NCBI RefSeq assembly: GCF_013373065.1
Contig: NZ_JABXIN010000023.1
Coordinates: 1 to 64,000 of the forward strand
Source of the DNA: Algoriphagus sp.
GTDB taxonomy: Bacteria; Bacteroidota; Bacteroidia; Cytophagales; Cyclobacteriaceae
Direction of reading: 5' to 3'
Length of the DNA: 64,000 bases
Shown here one piece after another: positions 18,184 to 27,701 of this stretch. A program made the translations under genes and the position numbers. The notes beneath the pieces were generated by a model that was not told the DNA's origin, ran no database searches, and saw nothing but the letters and a program-made list of their open reading frames with translations. Position 1 is the first letter of the stretch; each line of letters opens with the position of its first letter.

Positions 18184-18540
18184 GAAAATCTCAAAAACCC
18201 CATACTTGATACGGCAGACCAATTTATTTCCGCTGCCAAAGAGGAATTATGCAAACCAGAGGAAGATGTAGTTCCTTACAGCGTATGCTGGAATGCCTAC
18301 CGTGCGGTGACCAATTACCTCGGAAGCTTCCTCAATGAAAAAGGCAAGGAGTTCCAAGACAGTGACAACCTGGAAGACTTACTCAAGCAGTGCCGGGAAA
18401 TAGACGGAAAGTTTCACGGCTTGAACCTTTCACCCATGTATCGACGAGCAGACACGGAAGATGTTTGGATGAACCTAGACATGGCCAATGATTTCATAGA
18501 AATGGCCGAAAATACCCGCAAGGTCATTTCGGGGGAATAA
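18181..18540 (+). CDS. Small HEPN-like helical protein, first gene of the PFOR-Rnf cluster
   Basis: 119 residues, mostly alpha-helical and acidic, with no signal or membrane segment, so cytoplasmic. The helix arrangement (TADQFISAAKEEL, YSVCWNAYRAVTNYLGSFL, DLLKQCREIDGKF, MANDFIEMAENTRKVI) looks like a HEPN-type four-helix bundle, but the RxxxxH ribonuclease motif of toxin HEPNs is not seen. It is only 22 bases upstream of the giant PFOR gene, with much higher GC than region 1, so it is likely an operon partner: an assembly factor, a subunit or a regulator. The family call is tentative. Confidence 0.6.
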   Translation: MENLKNPILDTADQFISAAKEELCKPEEDVVPYSVCWNAYRAVTNYLGSFLNEKGKEFQDSDNLEDLLKQCREIDGKFHGLNLSPMYRRADTEDVWMNLDMANDFIEMAENTRKVISGE

Positions 18541-18562
18541 TCACAAAGCAATCCACATTCTT

Positions 18563-21500
18563 ATGAGCAAAATAACCAACCCCAAATACCCGGGGATTCG
18601 GGCAGCGCTTGACGGAAATACAGCCGCCATCATGTGCGAAAGAGAATCCTCAGATGCAGCTGGTGCTTATCCAATCACTCCCTCCACTCAAATGGGAGAA
18701 TACTGGGCAGAAGAAGCTGCCAAAGGACATCTCAATATCTCCAACAAACCACTCATTTTCATTGAGCCGGAAGGGGAACATGCAGCGGCAGCAGTGACAG
18801 CTGGTCTCTCTATGACTGGACAGCGAGCGGCTAATTTTTCCTCGGGCCAAGGGATTGCCTACATGCACGAATCACTATATGCAGCAGTAGGTAAACGCCT
18901 CACTTATGTCTTGAATATCGGTGCCCGGGCCATGACTAAATCCACCCTCAATGTGCACGCAGGTCACGACGATTACCATGCGGTAGATGACACTGGATTT
19001 TTCCAAATGTTTGCCAAAAACGCACAGCATGTAGCTGATTTAAACATTTTGGCGCACCACATAGCTGAGTTGGCGCTGACTCCTGGAATTATTGCACAGG
19101 ATGGATTTTTGACCACTCACTTGATCGAGAGCCTTTACCTACCGGAACGAGAACTAATCAAGGAATTTCTCGGTACTCCAGACGATATTATTGACACACC
19201 TACCCCAGCACAGCGAATCATTTTTGGGGAAAAGCGTAGGAGAATTCCGGAATTATGGGATGTAGATAATCCCGTGATGGCGGGAATCGTCCAAAACCAG
19301 GATTCCTACATGCAAAGTGTGGCTGCTCAACGCCCATTCTTCTTTGATCATATCAAATCCATTGCCGATAAGGCTTTTGATGACTATGCGGAATTAACCG
19401 GAAGGCAGTACCAACGGGTAATGACCTACAAGGCGGAAGATGCAGACTACCTCATTTTGGGTCAAGGAAGTTTGATTCCAAGTGCTGAAGCAGTAGCAGA
19501 TTACCTCAGAGCCACCCGAAAAATCAAGGTTGGCGTAGTCAATTTGGTCATGTTCCGCCCTTTCCCATCTGATTTACTTTCCAAAGTCATCAAAGGGAAA
19601 AAAGGCGTAGTGGTATTGGAGCGAGTAGACCAACCCCTAGCAGAAGACCTTCCCATTGCCCGGGAATTACGGGCGGTAGTCTCCAAATGCTTGGAAAATG
19701 GTTTGTCAGACGGGAAAAAGCCATATCCAGATATAGAATCCTATCATCAGGCCAAAGACGTACCTCGAATCTATTCCGGTTCCTTCGGAATGGGAAGCCG
19801 GGACTTGCAGGCAGAAGGAATCATCGGTGCAGTAGAAAATATGTTGCCGGATGGGAAGCAAAAGAAGCTTTTCTACCTATCCATTGATTTTATCCGGGAA
19901 AATGCCTTTACCCCGAAGCAACGAGCCCATCAGGAAACAATTCTGGAGGCTTATCCCAATGTGAAAGACCTTGCCATCCGAGGATCGGAAAATCCGAACC
20001 TGATGCCGAAAGGGTCCACGACCGTACGCTTCCATTCCATTGGTGGTTGGGGAGCGATTACGACCGGGAAAAACCTGGCCATGACCCTCTATGACCTTCT
20101 CGGTTTTGATATCAAAGCCAATCCCAAATACGGGTCTGAGAAAAAAGGACAGCCAACCACTTATTACCTCGCTGCTGCTCCAGAACCGATTCGGATGAAT
20201 TGCGAGTTTTACTTTGTGGATGTGGTACTATCACCGGATCCGAATGTCTTCAAGCATACCAATGCACTTGCAGGACTGAAGGAGGGAGGGGTCTTTATCA
20301 TTCAAAGTGATAAACCCACTCCTGAGGAAGTTTGGGTAGATATTCCGAAGCGGTACCAACGACTGATCATCCAGAATAAAATCCGGGTTTTCTACATCGA
20401 TGGCTTTAAAATCGCCCGAGAGGAAGCCACAGATCCTGAATTGCAACTTCGAATGCAGGGGATCGCTTTCCAAGGGGCATTTTTTGCAGCCTCTCCTTTG
20501 ATGAAAACAGCAGGCTTGAATGAAAAAGAATTGTTGAAAGCCATCGAAGACCAGCTCCAGCATAAGTTTGGTGCCAAAGGTCAGCGTGTGGTAGACGACA
20601 ATATGCGCGTCGTGAAGCGTGGATTTACAGAGGTGCATGAAATTTTGAATAAGGAAATTTCTACCAACACCAATGGACAGGCTGGAGAAAATGTAGGGAT
20701 TCCACTTCCTAGAATGTTGAAGGATTTGCCCCAAAGCCAATCCAAATTGAGTGACATCCATCGATTCTGGGAACAAACCGGAAACTTCTACGCACAGGGA
20801 ATGGGGAATGATAACCTCACTGATCCATTTATCGGACTGAGTGTTATGCCTGCCACTTCTGCGGTATTCCGGGATATGACAGGAATCCGATTTGAGCACC
20901 CCGAATGGGTGCCCAATAATTGTACGGCTTGCGGCAAATGTTATACAGTTTGTCCTGATACGGCCATACCAGGCTTGGTGAGTGACCTTAAAGATGTATT
21001 GGACACCGTAGTCAAGCGGGTTAAAAAGAACCGTGAAAATGTCACCCACCTAACGAAACTTGTACGCCCTTTGGAGGGTAAAGTCAGAACCTTGTTTAAA
21101 GAGGCTCCCAAAGAGCAAACGGTCAACCAACTCATTCATATCGCCATCGATGCCTTGATCGAAGAAAGCAAGGATAAAGCGGAAATGGTAGAAGAACTCG
21201 GCTGGTTCAAAGATGAATTGGGCGATTTCAAATTTGCCTTGACTCGGCCTTATTTTGACTTGCACGAAAAGAAATCTGCAAACTCTGGAGGCTTATTCAG
21301 CATCACCATCAACCCCAATACTTGTAAAGGTTGTAATGAGTGTATCAAGGTCTGCGAGGATGATGCGTTAGTATCAGTAATTCAGACGGAAGGATCCGTT
21401 GCCCGCTTAAGAAAAGACTGGGATATGTGGACAGATCTTCCTTCAACTCCTGAAAAATTCAACCGAATCGACAGCCTGGAAGAAAAAATTGGCCCATTAG

Positions 21501-23470
21501 AAACTATTCTCTTGAATAAGGATGCCTACCAGCACTTTGTAAGTGGGGATGGGGCATGTCTGGGATGTTCGGAAAAATCAGTGGTGCATTTATTTATCGC
21601 TACGATTGAATCCTTAATGCAGCCCCGCATTAAGAAACATCTGGAACAGCTGGAAGATCTGATTCAGAAATTAGAACAGCATATCCAAACGCGGCTTTTG
21701 GAAAGCATCAATATCAAGGATACAGATGCCATCCAACGAATTTTGAAAGAAGCCCACCACACCGATCTAACCATGTCTGGCATTGCCAGTAAGTTGGAGG
21801 CGGAAAGTGGCACGAAACCTATTGATCAGGATTGGCTAGCCGAGACGACCTTACTGATTTCCCAACTCAGAAAACTGAAATGGAAATATACAGAAGGAAC
21901 CACGGGAAGAGGCCGTTCCTCTATGGGGATGACCAATGCGACGGGATGTACCTCTGTATGGGGTAGTACTTATCCTTACAACCCGTATCCATTCCCATGG
22001 GCCAACCACCTATTCCAGGATTCTACTTCCATGGCAATGGGGATTTTTGAAGGACACATGTCGAAAATGGCGGATGGTTTCAAAGCGATCCGAAAAGCAA
22101 ATCTGATTCTGGAAGGCAAGTATCGAGCAGAGGAACATAATGACTTCTTTACCTATTTCAACTGGAAGCAATTTACAGATGAAGAGTGGTTGCTTTGCCC
22201 ACCGGTGGTAGCCTTAGGAGGCGATGGAGCCATGTATGACATCGGCTTCCAAAACCTTTCCAGAATGATGGCCTCCGGAAAACCGATCAAAGTAATTGTC
22301 GTGGATACCCAGGTGTATTCCAATACGGGCGGACAAGCTTGTACTTCTGGATTCATCGGACAAGTTTCTGACATGGCCCAATACGGCAAGGTATGGAAAG
22401 GGAAGCCTGAGCCACGTAAAGAAATCGGACTGATTGCGATGGCACACCGAAATACCTATGTCATGCAGGGTACTCTGGCCAATACCAGTCACATGATCGA
22501 AGGATTTATCGATGGTTTGATGACCAAACGACCTGCCTTGTTCAACCTTTATACTACCTGTCAACCCGAACATGGAGTTGCAGATGATTTAGGTTCCCAT
22601 CAAGCGAAGTTGGCTGTCGAATCCAGAGCCTATCCAATCTTCAGATACAATCCGGATTTAAGCGTAAAAATCCAAGAGGCACTTGACCTTTCTGGAAACC
22701 CTGCCATCGATCAGGATTGGCCTACCTATGAGCTGAAATATGTGGAGAATGGAGTCGAGAAAAGCATGGAAGTCCCTATGACCTTTGCGGATTTTGCATT
22801 GACAGAAGGCCGATTCAGAAAGCATTTCAGAAATGCTCCTCCGAATACCTGGAATGAAAATATGATCCTGCTCACCGAATTCTTGGATATGAGCGAGGAA
22901 GATCGGGAAGGCAAATTCCCATTCATCTGGGCAGTGGATAGAAAGAATCAATTGACCCGAGTGATTGTGGCAAAAACCATCGTCGAGTCCTGTGAAGAGC
23001 GAAGAGACTTCTGGATTTTGCTTCGAGATTTAGCAGGCACTAAACCTGAAGAACCAACACCAGATCTTGAAAGTAAAATACGGGCTGAGATCGTCGGAAA
23101 GCTTGCCCGAAAATTAGCACAGCTTGCCGGAGGGAATGGTACCAGTCTACCATCTGCAATGTTCGAGGAAAAAACAGAACAGGCAGTGACAACGCAGGAG
23201 GAAGCTCCAAAAAGCGAAACGGGGATGTCGGCATGGATTGAAACAGATGAGTGTACCTCTTGCAATGAGTGCATCAATTTGAATCCAAAGATTTTTGCCT
23301 ACAACAAGGACAAAAAGGCCTATATCAAAGACGCTCAAGCGGGACCCTACCAAGATTTGGTATTGGCAGCTGAAAAATGCACCGCCCAGGTGATTCATCC
23401 CGGATTACCTGCCGATTCCTCAGGAAAAGACGTTGAAAAATGGATTAAAAGGGCTGAGAAATACAATTAA
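18563..23470 (+). CDS. nifJ: Extended pyruvate:ferredoxin oxidoreductase with C-terminal ferredoxin
   Basis: 1635 residues; classical single-chain PFORs have about 1170-1230. The order is classical: N-terminal 2-oxoacid-binding domain (AGAYPITPSTQ, residues about 33-43), domain II, gamma domain (FHSIGGWGAITTGKN, around 495), two [4Fe-4S] motifs (Cys787/790/793/797 and Cys921/924/927/931), proximal-cluster CLGC (Cys999/1002), and the TPP site GGDGAMYD (Gly1220-Asp1221-Gly1222) with NTGGQACTSG. Two insertions are unusual: about 100 residues between the two clusters and a coiled-coil of about 100 residues after Cys1002. The C-terminus adds a ferredoxin (Cys1564/1567/1570 and Cys1606). It interconverts pyruvate + CoA and acetyl-CoA + CO2 with ferredoxin in the cytoplasm. 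rnfC follows after five bases. All catalytic motifs are intact. Confidence 0.93.
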   Translation: MSKITNPKYPGIRAALDGNTAAIMCERESSDAAGAYPITPSTQMGEYWAEEAAKGHLNISNKPLIFIEPEGEHAAAAVTAGLSMTGQRAANFSSGQGIAYMHESLYAAVGKRLTYVLNIGARAMTKSTLNVHAGHDDYHAVDDTGFFQMFAKNAQHVADLNILAHHIAELALTPGIIAQDGFLTTHLIESLYLPERELIKEFLGTPDDIIDTPTPAQRIIFGEKRRRIPELWDVDNPVMAGIVQNQDSYMQSVAAQRPFFFDHIKSIADKAFDDYAELTGRQYQRVMTYKAEDADYLILGQGSLIPSAEAVADYLRATRKIKVGVVNLVMFRPFPSDLLSKVIKGKKGVVVLERVDQPLAEDLPIARELRAVVSKCLENGLSDGKKPYPDIESYHQAKDVPRIYSGSFGMGSRDLQAEGIIGAVENMLPDGKQKKLFYLSIDFIRENAFTPKQRAHQETILEAYPNVKDLAIRGSENPNLMPKGSTTVRFHSIGGWGAITTGKNLAMTLYDLLGFDIKANPKYGSEKKGQPTTYYLAAAPEPIRMNCEFYFVDVVLSPDPNVFKHTNALAGLKEGGVFIIQSDKPTPEEVWVDIPKRYQRLIIQNKIRVFYIDGFKIAREEATDPELQLRMQGIAFQGAFFAASPLMKTAGLNEKELLKAIEDQLQHKFGAKGQRVVDDNMRVVKRGFTEVHEILNKEISTNTNGQAGENVGIPLPRMLKDLPQSQSKLSDIHRFWEQTGNFYAQGMGNDNLTDPFIGLSVMPATSAVFRDMTGIRFEHPEWVPNNCTACGKCYTVCPDTAIPGLVSDLKDVLDTVVKRVKKNRENVTHLTKLVRPLEGKVRTLFKEAPKEQTVNQLIHIAIDALIEESKDKAEMVEELGWFKDELGDFKFALTRPYFDLHEKKSANSGGLFSITINPNTCKGCNECIKVCEDDALVSVIQTEGSVARLRKDWDMWTDLPSTPEKFNRIDSLEEKIGPLETILLNKDAYQHFVSGDGACLGCSEKSVVHLFIATIESLMQPRIKKHLEQLEDLIQKLEQHIQTRLLESINIKDTDAIQRILKEAHHTDLTMSGIASKLEAESGTKPIDQDWLAETTLLISQLRKLKWKYTEGTTGRGRSSMGMTNATGCTSVWGSTYPYNPYPFPWANHLFQDSTSMAMGIFEGHMSKMADGFKAIRKANLILEGKYRAEEHNDFFTYFNWKQFTDEEWLLCPPVVALGGDGAMYDIGFQNLSRMMASGKPIKVIVVDTQVYSNTGGQACTSGFIGQVSDMAQYGKVWKGKPEPRKEIGLIAMAHRNTYVMQGTLANTSHMIEGFIDGLMTKRPALFNLYTTCQPEHGVADDLGSHQAKLAVESRAYPIFRYNPDLSVKIQEALDLSGNPAIDQDWPTYELKYVENGVEKSMEVPMTFADFALTEGRFRKHFRNAPPNTWNENMILLTEFLDMSEEDREGKFPFIWAVDRKNQLTRVIVAKTIVESCEERRDFWILLRDLAGTKPEEPTPDLESKIRAEIVGKLARKLAQLAGGNGTSLPSAMFEEKTEQAVTTQEEAPKSETGMSAWIETDECTSCNECINLNPKIFAYNKDKKAYIKDAQAGPYQDLVLAAEKCTAQVIHPGLPADSSGKDVEKWIKRAEKYN

Positions 23471-23475
23471 ACAGC

Positions 23476-24807
23476 ATGCTTACGATCAAGAAACATACAT
23501 TTAAGCATGGTGTTCATCCTCCTGAAAACAAGGAGGAAACGAATAAACTTCCTATTCGGCAGTTTTCCTTTGCCCCGCTGATTATTCTTCCGGTTTCACA
23601 GCACATTGGCAAACCTTCCAAAATAATCGTTCGGGAGGGACAGGAAGTCATCCGAGGACAAAAGCTCACGGCTTCCGATGGGTTCCTATCGGTTCCGCTG
23701 CATTCACCTGCCAGTGGTGTCATTCGAAAAATCGCTAATGTGCCCACTCTATCTGGAAAGATGACAACAGGAATCTATTTGGAGCCCTTTCCTTCTTCCA
23801 CCCAGGAGATTTTGGAAGGAAATCCAATTGATTTGGAAACAGCAAGCCCTGAGGAAATTCTTACAGGAATTCAGGAAGCAGGAATTGTTGGTTTGGGAGG
23901 CGCCGCTTTCCCAACGCATGCCAAATTAAAAATCCCGGAAGGAAAACATTGTGATACCCTGATCATCAACGGGATTGAATGTGAACCTTACCTGACCACA
24001 GACCATCGGGTGATGCTCGAACAACCGGATGATATTTTCACGGGGATCAAATACCTCATGAAGGCTACGGGAGCAAAGCGGACCATTATTGGCATTGAAG
24101 CCAATAAAAGAGATGCGGCAGAATTCTTAGCTAGCAAGCTAGACGGAACAGAGCCCATTTCAGTCCAGATGGTTCCTGTTAAATATCCCCAAGGAGCAGA
24201 AAAAATGTTGATTACTGCTCTCTTGGGCAAGGAAGTCCCCTCCGGAGGTTTGCCAATTGATGTACATGTCGTGGTGGTGAATGTGGCAACTACCGCAGAA
24301 ATAGGTCGCTTGTTACCTCATGGTCGGGGCATTCAGGAACGCGTAATTACGATTACAGGACCGGGAGTAAAGAAAAAAGGAAATTACCTGATTCCAATAG
24401 GCACTCCGCTTCGCTATGTCTTGGAGGAAGTGGGAGTGGAAGACAGCATCAGTGAAGTTTATATGGGCGGACCCATGATGGGCGTGGCTGTAGGAAACCT
24501 GGACATTTCTATTGTCAAGGGGACTTCCGGAATTGTGGTTTTCAATGAAAAGCAAGTTCACCGCTCCGCCCAAGTCTACCCATGCATCAAATGTGGAGCC
24601 TGTGTGGATGCCTGTCCTTTGTCGCTAAATCCATCAAAATTGGGCATTCTAGCCAAATTTGAGAGCTATGATAAAATGGCAGAAGAATACCACCTCATGG
24701 ACTGTTTTGAGTGTGGCTCCTGCTCCTTTGTCTGCCCTTCTCATATCCCGTTGGTTCAGTATTTCCGCTTATCCAAATCAATCATTCGTAAACGAAAATC
24801 TGCCTGA
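23476..24807 (+). CDS. rnfC: Rnf complex subunit C (ferredoxin:NAD oxidoreductase)
   Basis: 443 residues, the peripheral NADH/FMN-binding subunit of the ion-pumping Rnf complex. It shows the N-terminal barrel-sandwich (KIIVREGQEVIRGQKL, LHSPASGVIRKI), GLGGAAFPTHAKL of the Nqo1-like fold, and two [4Fe-4S] motifs near the C-terminus (Cys370/373/376/380 and Cys410/413/416/420). Rnf couples electron flow between NADH and ferredoxin to Na+ or H+ movement. It starts six bases after nifJ and overlaps rnfD by one base (TGATG), so PFOR and Rnf are one transcription unit. Family call very sure. Confidence 0.95.
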   Translation: MLTIKKHTFKHGVHPPENKEETNKLPIRQFSFAPLIILPVSQHIGKPSKIIVREGQEVIRGQKLTASDGFLSVPLHSPASGVIRKIANVPTLSGKMTTGIYLEPFPSSTQEILEGNPIDLETASPEEILTGIQEAGIVGLGGAAFPTHAKLKIPEGKHCDTLIINGIECEPYLTTDHRVMLEQPDDIFTGIKYLMKATGAKRTIIGIEANKRDAAEFLASKLDGTEPISVQMVPVKYPQGAEKMLITALLGKEVPSGGLPIDVHVVVVNVATTAEIGRLLPHGRGIQERVITITGPGVKKKGNYLIPIGTPLRYVLEEVGVEDSISEVYMGGPMMGVAVGNLDISIVKGTSGIVVFNEKQVHRSAQVYPCIKCGACVDACPLSLNPSKLGILAKFESYDKMAEEYHLMDCFECGSCSFVCPSHIPLVQYFRLSKSIIRKRKSA

Positions 24808-25820
24808 TGTTTAAGCAAACACTACATATCAGCACATCGCCCCACCTCGTCAAAGGCAGCAGCGTCGAGGTGATTATGCGTAATGTGGTTTGGGCAATGC
24901 TGCCCACAGCGGCATTTTCGGTTTATGCCTTTGGATGGAATGCTGCCTTGGTATTAGTTACCTCCACTCTTTCCTGTGTTCTCACAGAACATGTCCTTTG
25001 TCGATTATCGGGAAAAAGAAGTACGGTTTCCGACTGGTCAGCAATTATCACAGGATTATTGTTGGGATTAACCCTTCCGCCGATTTTTCCGCTTTGGATG
25101 ACCTTCCTAGGTGGAGTCATTGCGATTAGTGTCGGGAAATTTCTATTTGGAGGGCTTGGCTACAATGTATTTAATCCAGCTTTAGTTGGTAGAGCAGTGC
25201 TTCAGGGAGCTTTTCCTGTAGCCATTACGACTTGGTATGACGGATTTGGAGCTGATCGTTTTACAACCATCAATAGCTCCTTGTTTGCAGCTCCCTTTAT
25301 GAAGCCGGTAGTAGATGGCGTTTCCGGGGCTACTCCGCTTTCAGCTTTCAAATTTGATGGGGTTGTCGCTAATACTGCGGATCTAGCATTTGGCTTCGTC
25401 AGTGGATCTGCCGGAGAGACCAGTGCGATCCTTATTCTTCTTGGTGGAATATATCTGGTTGCTCGAAATTTCATGAATTGGAGAATCCCGGTATCTATCA
25501 TCGCAACGGTATTCCTATTGAGTGGAATCTTCTACTGGATTGATCCCTCCAAATACCCATCTCCATTATTCATGCTCTTTTCTGGAGGGTTGATGTTAGG
25601 TGCGGTCTTTATGGCCACAGATATGGTGGCCTCTCCAATCACAAAATGGGGAGTCATGGTTTATGGAGCTATTATAGGTACCCTTATCGTAGTCATCCGT
25701 ATTTGGGGAGGGCTACCAGAAGGGGTTATGTATGCGATCTTATTGGGAAATGCGATATCCCCTCATATCGATCGATTGATTCGCTATCGGGTTTATGGAA
25801 CTTCACTAAAATCATCATGA
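24807..25820 (+). CDS. rnfD: Rnf complex subunit D
   Basis: 337 residues, an integral membrane subunit with eight or more helices. The covalent-flavin motif VSGATPLSAF is present, with Thr176 as the predicted FMN attachment residue. The N-terminus (LHISTSPHLVKGSSVEVIMR) is typical of RnfD/NqrB. It starts on the last base of the rnfC stop and its end overlaps rnfG by four bases. Attaching FMN needs the transferase ApbE, which is not in this window. Confidence 0.95.
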   Translation: MFKQTLHISTSPHLVKGSSVEVIMRNVVWAMLPTAAFSVYAFGWNAALVLVTSTLSCVLTEHVLCRLSGKRSTVSDWSAIITGLLLGLTLPPIFPLWMTFLGGVIAISVGKFLFGGLGYNVFNPALVGRAVLQGAFPVAITTWYDGFGADRFTTINSSLFAAPFMKPVVDGVSGATPLSAFKFDGVVANTADLAFGFVSGSAGETSAILILLGGIYLVARNFMNWRIPVSIIATVFLLSGIFYWIDPSKYPSPLFMLFSGGLMLGAVFMATDMVASPITKWGVMVYGAIIGTLIVVIRIWGGLPEGVMYAILLGNAISPHIDRLIRYRVYGTSLKSS

Positions 25821-26494
25821 GCGATTCTAAGACCATAACCCCTCCTTCCAATAGCTTTAAAATGCTTCGAGCCATGGCTGGTATTGGTATTTTGTGTGGA
25901 CTATTGATTGTCTTTACCTATGAAGGCACCTTGCCTCGGATCGAATTATTGCGAGCGGAAGCGCTCAAAGAAGCGATTTTTAAAGTGGTTCCCGGTATTA
26001 CTCAAATGCAACCTTTCGCTTATAAAAACAACGCTTTTGTTCCGGCGGAAGAAAGCGACCCGGATGTAGTCTATGCCGGGTATGATAGCGAGGGAAATTT
26101 CAAAGGGGTAGCCATTGTGGCTACAGGGCAAGGTTATGCAGACGTCATCAAAGTCATTTATGGCTATGCCCCTGAGCAAGAGCAGGTGGTCGGATTCTAT
26201 GTTTTAGAAAGCAAGGAAACTCCAGGGCTTGGTGACAAAATCGAGAAAGACCCCACCTTTTTGGAAAATTTCACTGCAATGGATGTGGCTTTAAATCCTG
26301 ATAAATCGGGATTAGAAAACCGGGTCATTACAGTAAAAAAGGGGACCAAAACCCATTCATGGGAAGTGGACGGAATCAGCGGGGCAACCATTTCCTCAAG
26401 AGCCATTGGAGAAATCATTAACCAAAGCGCTTCGGAATGGGCGCCGCTTATTTACCAAAACAAAACAGCTTTTAAATCCATCAAAAATGAATAA
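25817..26494 (+). CDS. rnfG: Rnf complex subunit G
   Basis: 225 residues. The open frame extends upstream to 25646 inside rnfD, but the ATG at 25817 (overlapping the rnfD stop as ATGA) gives the family-typical N-terminus, with one membrane helix at about residues 19-37. The rest is a periplasmic FMN-binding domain ending in GISGATISSRAIG, with Thr191 as the predicted covalent FMN site. GFYVLESKETPGLGDKI is also characteristic. It moves electrons across the membrane between RnfC/D and RnfE/A. It overlaps rnfE by eight bases. Confidence 0.95.
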   Translation: MSDSKTITPPSNSFKMLRAMAGIGILCGLLIVFTYEGTLPRIELLRAEALKEAIFKVVPGITQMQPFAYKNNAFVPAEESDPDVVYAGYDSEGNFKGVAIVATGQGYADVIKVIYGYAPEQEQVVGFYVLESKETPGLGDKIEKDPTFLENFTAMDVALNPDKSGLENRVITVKKGTKTHSWEVDGISGATISSRAIGEIINQSASEWAPLIYQNKTAFKSIKNE

Positions 26495-27110
26495 GGAGCT
26501 AAGCAATACAACCTCCTCCACGGATGAGTTTATCAAAGGCTTGTGGAAAGAGAACCCGGTATTTGTACAGGTACTGGGGATGTGCCCGGTATTAGCGGTT
26601 TCTAATACGGCCATCAATGCCCTTGCCATGGGCTTGGCTACGGCTTTTGTGTTAATCATGTCCAACAGTTTGGTTTCCCTACTTCGAAATTTTATCCCCA
26701 AGGAAGTCCGCATTGCATCCTACATTCTGATCATCGCAACGTTTGTGACGATTATAGACTATGCCATCCAAGCCATCAGTGTGGACCTCCATAAAAACTT
26801 GGGTGCCTTTATCTCATTGATCGTTGTGAACTGTCTGATTCTTAGCCGTGCGGAGGCCTTTGCTTCCAAAAACACGCTTGGAAAATCCATCCTTGATGCC
26901 TTGGGAATGGGATTGGGATTCACCTTGGGATTGGTCAGTCTCGGGCTTGTCAGGGAAATCCTGGGAAGTGGAGCTGTATTTGGAATCCCAATTATGCCTG
27001 ACACCTTTCAGGAATGGGTCATCATGATTCTACCGGCCGGAGGCTTTTTCACGCTAGCTGCCTGGTTATTGGTTTTCAACCTTTACAAACAAAAACGAAA
27101 CGCCTTATGA
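26487..27110 (+). CDS. rnfE: Rnf complex subunit E
   Basis: 207 residues with six membrane helices. The two half-channel cysteines conserved in RnfE/NqrD are present: GMCPVLAVSNT (Cys33) and VNCLILSRAEAFA (Cys116). With the matching pair in RnfA they should ligate an intramembrane iron or [2Fe-2S] centre. The frame is open from 26406 inside rnfG, but the ATG at 26487 gives the normal N-terminus. Its stop overlaps the rnfA start (ATGA). Confidence 0.95.
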   Translation: MNKELSNTTSSTDEFIKGLWKENPVFVQVLGMCPVLAVSNTAINALAMGLATAFVLIMSNSLVSLLRNFIPKEVRIASYILIIATFVTIIDYAIQAISVDLHKNLGAFISLIVVNCLILSRAEAFASKNTLGKSILDALGMGLGFTLGLVSLGLVREILGSGAVFGIPIMPDTFQEWVIMILPAGGFFTLAAWLLVFNLYKQKRNAL

Positions 27111-27691
27111 ATCAGGAATCATTCAGCCAGATATTCATCAATGCCGCCTTGGTCAACAACTTTGTGCTGGCCTATTTCCTTGGAATTTGTCCCTTCTTAG
27201 GGGTTTCGGGAAAAATCGATACGGCAGGAAAAATGGGTGGCGCCGTCACCTTTGTGATGCTGATAAGCTCCATGTGTGCTTACGGCATTCATGCCTTCTT
27301 GGAAGCCATTGATGCTCCGTTTCTCCAATTGATCAGCTACATCGTAGTCATCGCCTCCACGGTACAATTGGTGGAGATGTTTGTCAAGAAAATGAGCCCT
27401 GCACTGTTTCAGGCACTGGGGATTTTCTTACCCTTGATCACGACCAACTGTGCTATCCTAGGTTTAGCTTTATTCCAGACCAATAAGGGGTATGATTTCT
27501 TTCAAAGCGTCACCTATGCATTTGGAGCCGGAACCGGCTTTACGCTCGCCCTGCTGTTGATGGCTGGATTGCGAGAACAGTTGGATTTCGCAGAAGTACC
27601 TAAAGTCATTCGAGGAACCGTCCTGACCTTAGTGGCAGCGGGGATTTTATCCTTGGCATTTATGGGTTTTTCAGGATTGGGCAGTAATTAA
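27107..27691 (+). CDS. rnfA: Rnf complex subunit A
   Basis: 194 residues, six membrane helices, homologous to RnfE in inverted topology. Conserved cysteines are in GICPFLGVSG (Cys28) and TTNCAILGLAL (Cys115). The start was set at ATG 27107, inside the rnfE stop; the open frame begins earlier, but that would add residues inside rnfE. A Cys-rich small membrane protein follows 10 bases later, which may help load iron into the RnfA/E centre. Confidence 0.95.
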   Translation: MNQESFSQIFINAALVNNFVLAYFLGICPFLGVSGKIDTAGKMGGAVTFVMLISSMCAYGIHAFLEAIDAPFLQLISYIVVIASTVQLVEMFVKKMSPALFQALGIFLPLITTNCAILGLALFQTNKGYDFFQSVTYAFGAGTGFTLALLLMAGLREQLDFAEVPKVIRGTVLTLVAAGILSLAFMGFSGLGSN

Positions 27692-27701
27692 AAGAAGAAT
27701 A

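Noticed and set aside
20231..21049. 272-codon open frame on the minus strand inside the PFOR gene
   Set aside because: It lies fully antisense to a strongly conserved enzyme, has no recognisable motif or signal, and is explained by codon bias of the plus-strand gene.
25646..25816. N-terminal extension of the rnfG reading frame
   Set aside because: The extension overlaps rnfD in another frame and is unlike RnfG; the ATG at 25817 restores the normal start and the typical ATGA overlap.
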